Notes: generated from the letters alone by a model not told the origin. A DNA stretch of 64,000 bases from Candidatus Brevundimonas colombiensis (GCA_029202665.1 CP119326.1:3232782-3296781); one strand, 5' to 3'; positions 17,599-27,138 are shown, counted from the first letter of the stretch. Translations and numbers: made by a program.

Positions 17599-18819
17599 AT
17601 GGATCTGAACTGGTCAGACGCCGATCTCGAGTTTCGCGACGAGGTCCGGGCTTTTTTCGCAGAGAACCTGACGGACGACATTCGAGACGCGGGACGATTG
17701 ATGACCAGCGTCTACGCCCAGCACGACGTCGCAATGAAATGGCAGACCATTCTGCACGCCAAGGGCTGGGTGGCCCCTGCATGGCCGGTCGAGAACGGCG
17801 GCTGCGGCTGGACAGTGCTGCAACGTTACATCTTCACGCGTGAACGCGTCGCCGCCGGCGCTCCGCCAGTGTCGCCCATGGGTGTTCAGATGTGTGGCCC
17901 AGCCCTGATCGGCTACGGCTCGGACGAACAGAAGGCCCATTTCCTGCCGCGCATGCTCAGCGGCGAGCATTTCTGGTGCCAGGGCTATTCCGAACCGGAG
18001 GCGGGCTCGGACCTCGCTTCGTTGCAGATGGAGGCCCTGGACGATGGGGATGATCTGATCTGCACCGGAACCAAGATCTGGACCACCCACGCCGACGAGG
18101 CGAACTGGATCTTCTGTCTGGTTCGCACATCCAAGGAGGATCGCCCGCAGAAGGGCATCACCTTTATCCTGATCGACATGACCACGCCCGGCATTTCGGT
18201 TCGCCCGATCGTCGCCCCCTCGGGCGAGCATATCCAGAACCAGGTGTTCTTCGATCAGGTCCGCGTCCCCAAGACCCAGGTCGTCGGGCGGATCGGCGAG
18301 GGATGGACCGTCGCCAAATACCTGCTGGAGTTTGAGCGCGGCGGCGTGGCCTATGCGCCGGAACTGCAGGAGCGGCTGGACCGCGTCGAGGCCTATGCGC
18401 GCCAAAGCCCTTGCGGGGGTTCCATGCTGGCCGAAACGCCCGGCTTCGCCCGCAAGCTGGCCGAGACCCGCGCCCGGCTGGCCGTGCTTGAGGTGTTCGA
18501 GTTCCGTGTCATGTCCGGCGCGACCGACGCCGCCTTGGCCGCCGCCGGTCCCTCGGCGATGAAGGTTCTCGGCACAGAGTTGAGCCAGCGCATAACCGAA
18601 CTGGCGCTGGAAGCCGCCGGCGACTGGGGTCGCGCCTATCAGCCCGAGGCGGGTCGACCCGGCGGCGCGCCCCGACTGCCGCACGCTTCGGGCGTCGCGG
18701 GACCGATGTTCCCGGCGCTGGCCGGCATCCACTATCTGAACGACCGGGCGGGCTCCATCTATGCGGGCTCGAACGAGATTCAGCGCAACATCATCGCCAA
18801 GGCGGCATTGGGGCTCTGA
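17599..18819 (+). CDS. Acyl-CoA dehydrogenase, alpha-type subunit of a heteromeric enzyme
   Basis: FAD-dependent alpha,beta-desaturation of an acyl-CoA; 406 residues. Start at the ATG at 17599 (AGGA 7 nt upstream) rather than the GTG at 17578. Conserved CQGYSEPEAGSDLASLQ and TGTKIWTTHADEANWIFCLVRT (FAD/substrate binding), and C-terminal IYAGSNEIQRNIIA. The usual Q-x2-GG-x-G FAD motif before that segment is missing (ELALEAAGDWG in its place). The missing motif is present in the convergent beta-type gene at 18845-19978, so the two probably build one alpha2beta2 enzyme like the FadE pairs of steroid catabolism. Confidence 0.9.
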   Translation: MDLNWSDADLEFRDEVRAFFAENLTDDIRDAGRLMTSVYAQHDVAMKWQTILHAKGWVAPAWPVENGGCGWTVLQRYIFTRERVAAGAPPVSPMGVQMCGPALIGYGSDEQKAHFLPRMLSGEHFWCQGYSEPEAGSDLASLQMEALDDGDDLICTGTKIWTTHADEANWIFCLVRTSKEDRPQKGITFILIDMTTPGISVRPIVAPSGEHIQNQVFFDQVRVPKTQVVGRIGEGWTVAKYLLEFERGGVAYAPELQERLDRVEAYARQSPCGGSMLAETPGFARKLAETRARLAVLEVFEFRVMSGATDAALAAAGPSAMKVLGTELSQRITELALEAAGDWGRAYQPEAGRPGGAPRLPHASGVAGPMFPALAGIHYLNDRAGSIYAGSNEIQRNIIAKAALGL

Positions 18820-18830
18820 CTGGAGGGGGC

Positions 18831-18863
18831 CGACGTCCGGACGATCAAGCCGCCCGGACGTCG
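18831..18863. terminator. Inverted repeat between convergent acyl-CoA dehydrogenase genes
   Basis: CGACGTCCGG / CCGGACGTCG, a perfect 10-bp repeat with a 13-nt spacer. It overlaps the last codons of the minus-strand gene (stop at 18845). Candidate bidirectional terminator. Confidence 0.45.
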
Positions 18864-19978
18864 AGTTCTATGGTGCGGTCGAGGTGATGATCGCGCGTGC
18901 CCAACTGCGTCTCGATCATCGCCGCGCGCTTGAAGTAACGCGTCACCTCGGTTTCCAGGCTCATGCCGAGCCCGCCATGCAGTTGTACGGCGTTCTGGCT
19001 GATGAACCGGCATGCGTCGCTGACCGCGACCTTGGCTGCCGAAACCGCCAAGGTCCGCTCGCGATCCGGCTTGTCGAGACTGAGCGTTGCGAGAACCGCC
19101 GCCGAGCGGGCCAGTTCGAACTGGATGAACATGTCCGCCATCCGGTGCTGCAAGGCCTGGAACCGTCCGATCGCCTGGCCGAACTGACGCCGCTCCTTGG
19201 CGAAGGCGACGGTGTCGTCCAGCATGCGACGCAGCACGCCGACCGCTTCGGCGCACAGGGCCGCCGTGGCTTCGTCCAGAACCAGCGCGATCAAAGGTCC
19301 CGCCTCATGCTCGACGCCGATCAGGCTGTCTGTCGATAGGCTCACCCCGTCCAGCACAACCTCGGCCGCCCAGCGCTCGTCCAGCGTCGCAACGTCGCGC
19401 AGGATCAGACCGGGCGTATCCCGCTCGACCAGAAACAATGACAGACCGTTGGCCTGACCGTCGTCGCCTCGCGTGCGGGCCGCGACAATCAGCGACTGGG
19501 CCGACGCGCCCGGCGTCACCAGACCCTTGCCGCCGGTCAGAAGCCAACCGTCGCCGTCGCGTTCGGCGCGCGTGGCGCAGAAGCGCCAGTCGGCACGGCC
19601 CGCCGGTTCGGTCAGGGCCGGAGCAACAATGGCCGCCCCTTCCCCAATCGCTTGCGCCAGGGCGCGCGCCCGAGGCTGGTCGCAGCGGCGCAGCAAACCC
19701 GCCGCCGTCACCACAGTCTCCAGATAGGGTTCGGTCAGCAGGGCTTCGCCGAACGCCTCCATCACCACCATGACGTCAGCCGCCTCGCCGCCGAGACCGC
19801 CGAGGTCTTCGGGCAGGGCCAGGGCCAGTACGCCCAGCGCCTCGCCCATATCACGCCACACCGCCGTCGGCCCCGGCGCGCCTGGCGCCTCCGCCATGCC
19901 GCTGGCCGACAGGCGCGCCAGGAAGGTGCGCACGCTATCGGCCAGTTGGGTCTGGGTTTCGCTGAGCGTGAGGTCCAT
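18845..19978 (-). CDS. Acyl-CoA dehydrogenase, beta-type subunit
   Basis: 377 residues; begins MDLTLSETQTQLADSVRTFL with the N-terminal helical acyl-CoA dehydrogenase domain. It has WLLTGGKGLVTPGASAQSLIV in the middle domain and NAVQLHGGLGMSLETEVTRYFKRA near the C-terminus, but lacks the terminal Y-x-G-[ST]-x-x-[IV]-Q motif. It thus carries the half of the FAD site missing from the alpha-type gene at 17599. Its ATG overlaps the stop of the aldehyde dehydrogenase gene (TGATG), so the two are co-translated and share operator site c. Confidence 0.9.
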   Translation of the reverse strand: MDLTLSETQTQLADSVRTFLARLSASGMAEAPGAPGPTAVWRDMGEALGVLALALPEDLGGLGGEAADVMVVMEAFGEALLTEPYLETVVTAAGLLRRCDQPRARALAQAIGEGAAIVAPALTEPAGRADWRFCATRAERDGDGWLLTGGKGLVTPGASAQSLIVAARTRGDDGQANGLSLFLVERDTPGLILRDVATLDERWAAEVVLDGVSLSTDSLIGVEHEAGPLIALVLDEATAALCAEAVGVLRRMLDDTVAFAKERRQFGQAIGRFQALQHRMADMFIQFELARSAAVLATLSLDKPDRERTLAVSAAKVAVSDACRFISQNAVQLHGGLGMSLETEVTRYFKRAAMIETQLGTRDHHLDRTIELDVRAA

Positions 19979-21396
19979 CAGACAGTCTTTGGAATGAAGA
20001 TCGCCTTCGGCACGGTGAACTCCAGCAGACCAGCCAGGCCGTTTTCAACGCCGAAGCCCGATTGCTTGTGACCGGCCAGAGGCGTGAAGGGCGTGGACTG
20101 CAGGTTCTGGTTGATCCAGACCGTGCCGGTCTCAAGCCGATGGGCGATCTCTACCGCCTTGTCGATGTCCTTGGACCAGACGGCGCCGGCCAGACCGTAG
20201 TCACTGTCATTGGCCCGCTCGATCACCTCGTCGATTGAGCTGAAACGCAGCAGCGGCAGGATGGGACCGAAGGCCTCCTCGACCACGACGCGCGCGTCGT
20301 CAGGCGGATTGTCGACCAGGGTCAACGGAATGAAATAGCCGGCGTTGGGGACCGAGCCGCCTTCAAGAACCGTATAGCCGTTCTTGCGGCTGTCTTCGAT
20401 CAGGTCCTGGACCCGGCGGAACTGCGGCGCATTCTGCACCGGCCCGATGACCATCCCGTCCTTCGAGCCCTCGCCCACGGGAATGGTCTGGGCGATCTGA
20501 TGCAGCTTGTCGCGCAGGGCGTCATAGATGTCTTCGTGAATATAGAGCCGCTTGGTCGCCACGCAGATCTGGGCCGTGTTCCAGAAGGCGCCCATGAACA
20601 ACTGCATGGCCACCTCGTCCAGATCGACGTCAGGCAGGACGATGGCCGCGTCGTTGCCGCCCAGCTCCAGCGTAATGCGCTTGAGGTCCTTGGCCGCCGA
20701 TTCCATCACGCGTCGGCCGGTCGCGGTCGAGCCAGTGAAGGAAATCTTGTGGAAGCCGGGGTGTGACGTCATCCACGGGCCCAACTCATCGCCGCCGGCG
20801 ATGATGTTGAGCACCCCCTTGGGGAAGACATCGAGCAGGATTTCGCCAAGCTTCAGCGTCGTCAAGGGGGTGAAGGGCGAGGGTTTCAGCACCACCGTAT
20901 TGCCCGCCATCAGCGAGGGACCGATCTTCCAGGTCGCCAGCAGGAAAGGGAAGTTCCACGGAACGATGGCGCAGACCACGCCCAGGGGCTCATGGTGGAC
21001 TTCGACGCGGCGGCGCTTGCTGTCCTCGGTCACTTCGATCGGGATATCCAGTTTGGCCGTCGCGCGGAACCAGCCGGCGCCGCCCAGCACTTCTTCGCGC
21101 GCCATGGCCAGGGGACGCCCCTGCTCGCGCATGAACAGGGCGCCGAGTTCGTCGGCGTTCGCCTCGATCGCTTCGGCGGCCTTGACCAACAGGGCTTTGC
21201 GCTCTTCCAGCGGCACAGCGCGCCACGACTGCTGCGCCAAAGTGGCTGCGGCCACCGCGCGGTCCAGATCGGCCGCCGTCGCCGCAGGCGCCTTGGCGAA
21301 GACTTCGCCGGTCGCCGGGTTGACGACGTCGAACGTCGCCTCGGCGGGCACGGCCTCGCCGTCGATTGTCATCCGATAGTCGTTAGCGAAATCCAT
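19978..21396 (-). CDS. Aldehyde dehydrogenase, NAD(P)-dependent
   Basis: Oxidises an aldehyde to its carboxylate in the cytosol. 472 residues, standard ALDH length. Motifs: IVPWNFPF (catalytic Asn), FTGSTATGRRV (nucleotide binding), ITLELGGND (catalytic Glu), NTAQICVATKRLY (nucleophilic Cys), and EEAFGPILPLL. First gene of a two-gene operon with the acyl-CoA dehydrogenase beta subunit. Operator-like site c lies 96 bp upstream. In context it probably finishes oxidation of a P450- or GMC-generated alcohol/aldehyde before CoA activation (inference). Confidence 0.95.
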   Translation of the reverse strand: MDFANDYRMTIDGEAVPAEATFDVVNPATGEVFAKAPAATAADLDRAVAAATLAQQSWRAVPLEERKALLVKAAEAIEANADELGALFMREQGRPLAMAREEVLGGAGWFRATAKLDIPIEVTEDSKRRRVEVHHEPLGVVCAIVPWNFPFLLATWKIGPSLMAGNTVVLKPSPFTPLTTLKLGEILLDVFPKGVLNIIAGGDELGPWMTSHPGFHKISFTGSTATGRRVMESAAKDLKRITLELGGNDAAIVLPDVDLDEVAMQLFMGAFWNTAQICVATKRLYIHEDIYDALRDKLHQIAQTIPVGEGSKDGMVIGPVQNAPQFRRVQDLIEDSRKNGYTVLEGGSVPNAGYFIPLTLVDNPPDDARVVVEEAFGPILPLLRFSSIDEVIERANDSDYGLAGAVWSKDIDKAVEIAHRLETGTVWINQNLQSTPFTPLAGHKQSGFGVENGLAGLLEFTVPKAIFIPKTV

Positions 21397-21491
21397 GACG
21401 CTTCCTCACCCGTGATCTGGGCGCCGAAGGCTGTTCATTCAGCCTGTTCCGGCGGATTGGTCCGAAAGATATCGCAGGCCCGAACACATAT

Positions 21492-21507
21492 CTAGTCGAT
21501 TGATTGA
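21492..21507. promoter_or_regulatory. Operator-like palindrome, site c (aldehyde dehydrogenase operon)
   Basis: CTAGTCGATTGATTGA, 1 mismatch to the consensus, 96 bp upstream of the aldehyde dehydrogenase start. Confidence 0.6.
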
Positions 21508-21603
21508 AATTACGGCAGAGGCGTAGAGGGGTGAGCTTTCGCCCAGCGGATAGGGAAGCTGTCCCTGAAACGCCGGTGATCCACGACCTCGTCGAATGCA
21601 GAA

Positions 21604-21633
21604 GGCCGGTCCATCACTGGACCGGCCCCTTCC
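21604..21633 (-). terminator. Intrinsic terminator of the ligase-fusion-flavoprotein operon
   Basis: GGCCGGTCC / GGACCGGCC perfect 9-bp stem with a 6-nt loop, about 18 bp after the nitronate monooxygenase-like stop. On the minus strand it is followed by TTCTGCATT. Confidence 0.7.
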
Positions 21634-21645
21634 ATGCGCCTTAGA

Positions 21646-22623
21646 TCAAGCAGCGACGCTCATGCCCGACAGGCGCTGACGGATCACCGCCTCGGCGTCG
21701 CTGACGATACGCTCGACCAACTCCCTGACCGTCGGCACGTCGTGGATCAGGCCCTGCACCGTGCCGGCCGTCCAGACGCCATGATCCAGGTCACCCGTCG
21801 CCAGCCCCTCGCGACCGCGCGCGCCCTTGACCAGATGCGCCACGTCCTCGAACGGCCGACCTTCGCTCTCCAACCGCAGCACTTCCTGACTGACGGCGTT
21901 GCGGGCCACACGGGCGCTGTTGCGATAGGTGCGGAAGATGATGTCCGTCGCCCGCTCGTCGTTGGCCACCATGGCCTGCTTGAAAGCGTCGTGGATCGGG
22001 GCCTCAACCGAGGCGCAGAAGCGCGTTCCCATGTTGATCCCGTCCGCGCCCAGAGCCAGAGCCGCCGCCAGACCGCGCCCGTCGCCAAACCCGCCCGACG
22101 CCAGGATCGGCACGCTCAGCCGGTCCGCCGCCGCGGGGATAAGCACCAGGCCCGGCACGTCGTCCTCGCCCGGGTGGCCGGCGCATTCGAAACCGTCGAT
22201 TGAGATGGCGTCCACCCCCATCCGCTCGGCAGACAGGGCGTGGCGGACAGCCGTGCATTTGTGGATGATCTTGACCCCGTTGGCCTTGAAGTCATCGATA
22301 TGCTCCTGCGGCTTGTAGCCCGCCGTCTCGACGATGGTGACGCCGCTTTCGATGATGGCGCGGCGGTACTCGGCATAGGGCGGGGGATTGATCGACGGCA
22401 GGATGGTCAGGTTCACGCCGAACGGCTTGTCCGTCCTCTCGCGCGTCCGCGCGATCTCCTTCGCCAGCGCTTCGGGCGTCGGCTGGGTCAGGGCGGTGAG
22501 GAAGCCCAAGGCCCCGGCGTTGGCCACCGCCGACACCAGTTCGGTCGTGCCGACCCACTGCATCCCACCTTGGGCGATGGGGTGCTCGACGCCGAACAGC
22601 TCGGTGAAACGTGTCTTCAGCAT
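21646..22623 (-). CDS. Nitronate monooxygenase / 2-nitropropane dioxygenase-family flavoprotein
   Basis: FMN-dependent TIM-barrel protein, 325 residues: IAQGGMQWVGTTELVSAVANAGALGFL at the N-terminus, GVNLTILPS, then ISIDGFECAGHPGEDD and LASGGFGDGRGLAAALALGADGINMGTRF (phosphate/FMN site). The ATG at 22623 overlaps the stop of the thiolase/crotonase fusion, implying coupled translation; the 5-codon longer frame is less likely. True nitronate substrates are unlikely in this setting. The same family includes IpdC, an enoyl-CoA reductase-type enzyme of steroid ring degradation, so a CoA-thioester reductase role is a reasonable inference. Confidence 0.85.
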   Translation of the reverse strand: MLKTRFTELFGVEHPIAQGGMQWVGTTELVSAVANAGALGFLTALTQPTPEALAKEIARTRERTDKPFGVNLTILPSINPPPYAEYRRAIIESGVTIVETAGYKPQEHIDDFKANGVKIIHKCTAVRHALSAERMGVDAISIDGFECAGHPGEDDVPGLVLIPAAADRLSVPILASGGFGDGRGLAAALALGADGINMGTRFCASVEAPIHDAFKQAMVANDERATDIIFRTYRNSARVARNAVSQEVLRLESEGRPFEDVAHLVKGARGREGLATGDLDHGVWTAGTVQGLIHDVPTVRELVERIVSDAEAVIRQRLSGMSVAA

Positions 22624-24941
22624 CAGCGTCCCTTCCATTGCGGCGTGCGCTTCTGGGCGAAGGCCGTTGGCCCTTCACGCACGTCAGCCGAACGGAACAG
22701 GGCGCGCACGGCCGGGTATCGGTTTTGTTGAACGGTGGCGTCGGCGACGGTCGTATCCAGCGCCTTCTGCACGATCTGCTTGGAGGCGCGCAGCGACATC
22801 GGGCTGCACTCCAGCATCTGCGCGGCCCAGCGGCGCGCGGCAGCCAGCGCCTCGCCGTCCGCCACGACCTGGTTGACGAAGCCCAGGCGTTCCCCCTCGG
22901 CCGCCTTCACGCGTCGCCCGGTCAGGATCATGCCCATGGCCTGTTTCAGGCCGATCTGCTGCGGCAGCCGCAGCAGACCGCCCGCCAGGGCCGCCAGACC
23001 CACGCGCGGCTCCGGCAAGGCGAAGACCGCCCCCTCGCCCGCCACGATGAGGTCGCAAGCCAGGGCGATCTCAAAGCCGCCGCCCATGGCCACCCCCTCG
23101 ACCGCTGCGATCACCGGCTTGTCCAGATCGAAGCGAGCCGTCAGACCAGCGAACCCGGTGACGGGCGTCTCCAGCGGCTCGCCGCGCGCCATAGAAATGG
23201 CCGTGGCTTTCAAGTCGTTGCCCGCCGAAAAAGCCTTGCCGCCCGCGCCGGTCAGGATGGCGACCCATTGGTCGGGATCGGCGGCGAAGGCGTCGAAGAT
23301 TTCGGCCAACTCAGCATTGGCTTGGGGGTGCAGCGCGTTCATCGCGTCTGCGCGATCAATGGTGACGATGGTCAGCGGTCCCTCGCGATCAACCCTGGCG
23401 AACCGGAGCGGACGCGACCGGGCTTGATCACCCGCTTCCCACACCAGCTTGCCGAAGGCGTCGAGGCGAACAAAGCCCGACGCCCCCACCGCCGACCGAT
23501 CGGTCGAACGCAGCAGGTCCAGGCTTTCCGTATCGCTGGCGATGACCCGCGCCATCGTCCGCGCCCCGGTCGGCGTTCTCAGGATGACCACGCCCTGCAG
23601 CGGCTCGCCGTCGCGGGCATAGGTGATCGTATAGGTCTCGATCGCCGCCGGTCCCTCATAGGTCTCGAGCAATTCGGGAATGGGACCGCGCTCCGCCTCG
23701 GCCCGGTCCTGTACCGAATAGTCCAGAGCCAGCGGCCTGGGCGCCGGACGGTGGCTGACCACAAGGGCGTGGTGCTTGTTGACGTAGCCGCCCTGCCCAT
23801 AAAGCAGACCAACCTCCTCGCGCGCCGCCCGCAGCTGCCGGGTCATCGCGCAGACCGCGTGGGTCATGTAGTTGTTCAGCGGACCGCCGAAGAAGGTCAG
23901 GCCGCCCGCCACCGTCGGGACGGTGGCCTCGAGGTCCAGTCCCAGGGTGCGCAGCGCCATTTTCGGAACCACCGGGAAACAGCTGTACAGTTCCAGCCGG
24001 TCAAAGGCCTTGGCGTCGCCGCCGACGATCTCGACCGCCGCCTCCAGCGCCGCCTTCTGGGCGGTGGAGTGATCATAGGCGTCGCGCAGCAGATAGTCTT
24101 CCGGCTCGCTGGCCGCCGCCCCGCCCCAGATATGAATAATCCGATCCTCGGGAACACCCGCAGCGCGCGCCGCCGCCAGGCTGGCCACGATAACCGCGCC
24201 CGACTGGTTCACACTGGGGTTGGCCACCATGAATTTCGGATAGGGCCAGTTGATCAGGCGGTTGTCCGCCGACGGCGCGCCGATGGTGTCGGCGTCCGGC
24301 GCGGTTTTGATCCAGGCCCCGTCGTTGGTCGCCGCCACGGCGGCGTAACGGCTCCACAGCAGGGCGGACTCGCCTTGCGCCTCAGCCGGCGTCTGGCCCC
24401 ATGCGGCCTGGGCGGCGACTTCGTAGAAGGGATAGACCTGCGCCGGATCCATCATGCCCAGCGCCTTGGCCGGTCGGCTCATGGCGTAACGGCTGGCCGG
24501 GAAGGCCACGCTATCTTCCGCCGAGACTTGAGGCGTCCAGTTCAGACGCGCCTTGTCTTTCCGCGCGCGGTTGCGGGCGTTCATCGCCTCGCCGCCGACG
24601 ATCAAGGCCACGTTCTGCTCGCCACGCGCGATCCGCACGGCGGCTTCGTGGATCAGACGGATCGGTGTCTCGCCGCCCATGCTGGCGTTGGTGCGGCGCG
24701 CAGGCGCGATGCCCAGCTTTTCACACAACAGGTTGACCGGATCGGCGTATCGCCAGCTGATCAGGCCGATCAATTCAATCGACTCGGCCTTTGACAGCAG
24801 GTCGCCGCCCGCGTCCCGCTCGGCTGCGCGCAGGGCCTCGGCCATCGACGCCACCGGTTCGAGCGCTTGGGTCACGTCGGCGGGGCGGTCGATGAACTCG
24901 CCGACGCCGACGATTACGGGCGTGGTTTCAGGCCTGCTCAT
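22623..24941 (-). CDS. Fusion protein: thiolase-like (TLP1-type) plus enoyl-CoA hydratase
   Basis: One 772-residue polypeptide. Residues about 1-410 are a thiolase fold (VIVGVGEFIDRP...NASMGGETPIRL...GGLTFFGGPLNNYMTHAV). About 411-505 match the extra C-terminal domain of thiolase-like protein 1. About 510-772 form a crotonase, with the oxyanion-hole segment FSAGNDLKA and both hydratase glutamates (MGGGFEIALACD and LPEPRVG). The thiolase half lacks the nucleophilic Cys at the SMGGETP position, so it is probably not a classical thiolase. No stop or frameshift separates the halves. Overlaps both neighbours (ligase by 14 bp, flavoprotein by 1 bp). It may channel an enoyl-CoA through hydration and C-C cleavage or CoA handling (inference). 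Confidence 0.85.
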   Translation of the reverse strand: MSRPETTPVIVGVGEFIDRPADVTQALEPVASMAEALRAAERDAGGDLLSKAESIELIGLISWRYADPVNLLCEKLGIAPARRTNASMGGETPIRLIHEAAVRIARGEQNVALIVGGEAMNARNRARKDKARLNWTPQVSAEDSVAFPASRYAMSRPAKALGMMDPAQVYPFYEVAAQAAWGQTPAEAQGESALLWSRYAAVAATNDGAWIKTAPDADTIGAPSADNRLINWPYPKFMVANPSVNQSGAVIVASLAAARAAGVPEDRIIHIWGGAAASEPEDYLLRDAYDHSTAQKAALEAAVEIVGGDAKAFDRLELYSCFPVVPKMALRTLGLDLEATVPTVAGGLTFFGGPLNNYMTHAVCAMTRQLRAAREEVGLLYGQGGYVNKHHALVVSHRPAPRPLALDYSVQDRAEAERGPIPELLETYEGPAAIETYTITYARDGEPLQGVVILRTPTGARTMARVIASDTESLDLLRSTDRSAVGASGFVRLDAFGKLVWEAGDQARSRPLRFARVDREGPLTIVTIDRADAMNALHPQANAELAEIFDAFAADPDQWVAILTGAGGKAFSAGNDLKATAISMARGEPLETPVTGFAGLTARFDLDKPVIAAVEGVAMGGGFEIALACDLIVAGEGAVFALPEPRVGLAALAGGLLRLPQQIGLKQAMGMILTGRRVKAAEGERLGFVNQVVADGEALAAARRWAAQMLECSPMSLRASKQIVQKALDTTVADATVQQNRYPAVRALFRSADVREGPTAFAQKRTPQWKGR

Positions 24942-27123
24942 GGCTGTCCTCCCAGATCACGAGGCCATCCAGGGCCTCGATGCGGTCGCCATTGCCAAGC
25001 AACGGATTCACTTCCAGCGACACCAGATCGGAGCCTAGCGCCAGGGCCGCCTCGCCGATGGCGACGATAGCGCGAGCGGCGGCGGCGCGATCCACCGCGG
25101 CCGCGCCCCGGAACCCGTCCAGCAGCACCTTGCCGCGCAGTTCGTCCATCATCTCCAGAGCGTCCGCCTCGGTGATCGGCAGCAGACGCAGGGACGTGTC
25201 CTTCAACGCTTCGACCAAGACCCCGCCCAGACCGACGGCGATGGCCGGTCCCCACTGCGGGTCCTTCAACGTGCCGACGAACAGTTCGACGCCCGCCGAA
25301 CGCATCGGCGAGACGATGACGCCGTCGATACGCGCTTCCGGCCTGGCCGCCGCAACCCGGGCGCGGATATCGGCATAGGCTCCGGCCACCGCCTCATCGC
25401 CGCTCAGCCGCAGAGCGACGCCGCCGACCTCGGTCTTGTGGGGAATATCGGGCGAGGCGATCTTCAACACCGCCGGACTGTCGAAGCCGCGCGCCGTGTC
25501 GACCGCCTGTTCGGCGCTGGTCGCGACCACGCCCGGAATGACGGGCACGCCGTGCGAGGCCAGATAGTCCAGCACCCCACGCTCGCCGCCGCCGACTTCA
25601 GGGCGCCCGCCAGCGGCCCGGCCCAGATCGAGCGGCCGCGCTTTCGCCGACGACCAGCGGAACAGATGGCCTATCGCCGTCAGGGCGTGACGCAATCCCC
25701 CGCCGGAATAGGCGACGCCCGCCGCATCCGTCATGCCGCGTCCCTCGCCGCTGACCGGCGAGAAGGTGTGACTGAACATCAGGCCCGGCGTGGCGGCGTC
25801 CTTGATCCCCTGCCCCACCGCATCGATGAAACGGGCGGCGAAGCCGCGCGCATCAGCCTTGGCCGGGGCGTCGAAAACGAAGGACACCAGACCGATTGAC
25901 GGATCGTTCGAAATGACGCGCAGGGCCTTGGCGATCAGGTCCGGCTGCGTCATCGCCGCGCCTGTCGTGTCCAGCGGATTGTTGGGCGTGGCGTAGGACG
26001 GCAGGGCTTCGCGCAGCGCCGTCAGGGTTTCGGGCGCCAGGGTCGGCAAGGACAACCCCTCCACCTCGGCCTGATCGACGGCGATCTCGCAAAGGCCGCC
26101 CGACATGGCCATCATGGCCAGACCCGGACGCTCGACCTTGCCGATGCGACCGATGACATCAGCGGTGACGACGAGCTCCTCCAGCGACCTGACCCGCACC
26201 ACGCCCAGACGGCGACACAGAGCGTCGAACACGCGGTCATCGCCAACAAGAGAACCCGTATGAGCCTGGGCCGCTGCAGCCGCAGCCTCGCTGGTCCCGA
26301 CCTTCAGCACCACCACGGCCTTGCCGGCGGCGTTGGCGGCCTCGACCGCGCGGACGAATCCGACAGGATCGCGCACTGTCTCCAGGAACAGGGCGATGGC
26401 GCGCGCCTCCGACCGATGCGCCAGATACTCGATGGCGTCGGCGATGGTGAGGTCCGCCTCATTGCCGGTCGAGATCATATGGGTCAGGGCGATCCGCTGT
26501 TGATAGGCGAACTGCTCCATCTGGCTGGCCAAGGCGCCGCTCTGGGACACCACGGCCAGGGTCGGGTTGGGCATGGGACGGCGCAGCGGCGTCGTCCAGA
26601 TCGGTGTGCCGTCGGCGAAGTTGGCGAAGCCGAGGCAGTTGGGACCGAGGATACGGATACCCGATTCGCGCGCCGCCGCCGTCAGGGCCGCTTGTCGCTG
26701 AGCGCCGTCATCGCCGGTCTCGGCGAAGCCCGCCGACAGGATCACCGCGCCGCCGACCCCAGCCGTCTTCAAGTCCTGCAAGGTATCAGCCAGGGCAGCT
26801 TCCGGCACCATCAGCAGCGCCGCATCGATCGGCTCGCCAATGGCGGCGATGGACGTCGCCGCCTCGACGCCATGGATGACGCCGCCCTTTGGATTGACAG
26901 TAACGACGCGCCCTTCGAAGCCTGCGCGTTTCAGATTATCGAAGGCCGACACCGACCAGATCGACCGGTCCGAGGCGCCGACCAGGGCGATCGACCGCGG
27001 TCGGAACAGACGATCCAGCGACTGCAGCCGCTCCTGAAGATCAGTATCTTTATGCAAAGCCGTTTCCCCGTTCAGGCCCGCCCGAGACAAGGCCCGGCGC
27101 GTCGCTCTCTTGAGCAAAACCAT
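24928..27123 (-). CDS. Acetate-CoA ligase (ADP-forming)-family acyl-CoA synthetase
   Basis: 731 residues. CoA-binding domain (RSIALVGASDRSIWS), ligase-CoA domains, and the phosphohistidine loop AQAHTGSLVGDD. A C-terminal ATP-grasp domain begins near LDYLASHGVPVIPG and contains KIASPDIPHKTEVGGVAL. The family forms acyl-CoA from acid, CoA and ATP with ADP release. The first ATG (27123) has no RBS and sits 16 bp from operator site d. An in-frame TTG at 27057 with GGGGAA upstream is a likelier start. Heads the operon ligase-fusion-flavoprotein. The real acyl substrate is unknown. Confidence 0.9.
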   Translation of the reverse strand: MVLLKRATRRALSRAGLNGETALHKDTDLQERLQSLDRLFRPRSIALVGASDRSIWSVSAFDNLKRAGFEGRVVTVNPKGGVIHGVEAATSIAAIGEPIDAALLMVPEAALADTLQDLKTAGVGGAVILSAGFAETGDDGAQRQAALTAAARESGIRILGPNCLGFANFADGTPIWTTPLRRPMPNPTLAVVSQSGALASQMEQFAYQQRIALTHMISTGNEADLTIADAIEYLAHRSEARAIALFLETVRDPVGFVRAVEAANAAGKAVVVLKVGTSEAAAAAAQAHTGSLVGDDRVFDALCRRLGVVRVRSLEELVVTADVIGRIGKVERPGLAMMAMSGGLCEIAVDQAEVEGLSLPTLAPETLTALREALPSYATPNNPLDTTGAAMTQPDLIAKALRVISNDPSIGLVSFVFDAPAKADARGFAARFIDAVGQGIKDAATPGLMFSHTFSPVSGEGRGMTDAAGVAYSGGGLRHALTAIGHLFRWSSAKARPLDLGRAAGGRPEVGGGERGVLDYLASHGVPVIPGVVATSAEQAVDTARGFDSPAVLKIASPDIPHKTEVGGVALRLSGDEAVAGAYADIRARVAAARPEARIDGVIVSPMRSAGVELFVGTLKDPQWGPAIAVGLGGVLVEALKDTSLRLLPITEADALEMMDELRGKVLLDGFRGAAAVDRAAAARAIVAIGEAALALGSDLVSLEVNPLLGNGDRIEALDGLVIWEDSHEQA

Positions 27124-27138
27124 AATGAGGCGACGATT

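Noticed and set aside
22611..24794. 727-codon plus-strand frame over the thiolase/crotonase fusion
   Set aside because: Antisense to recognised domains and has shadow-like composition with no motif.
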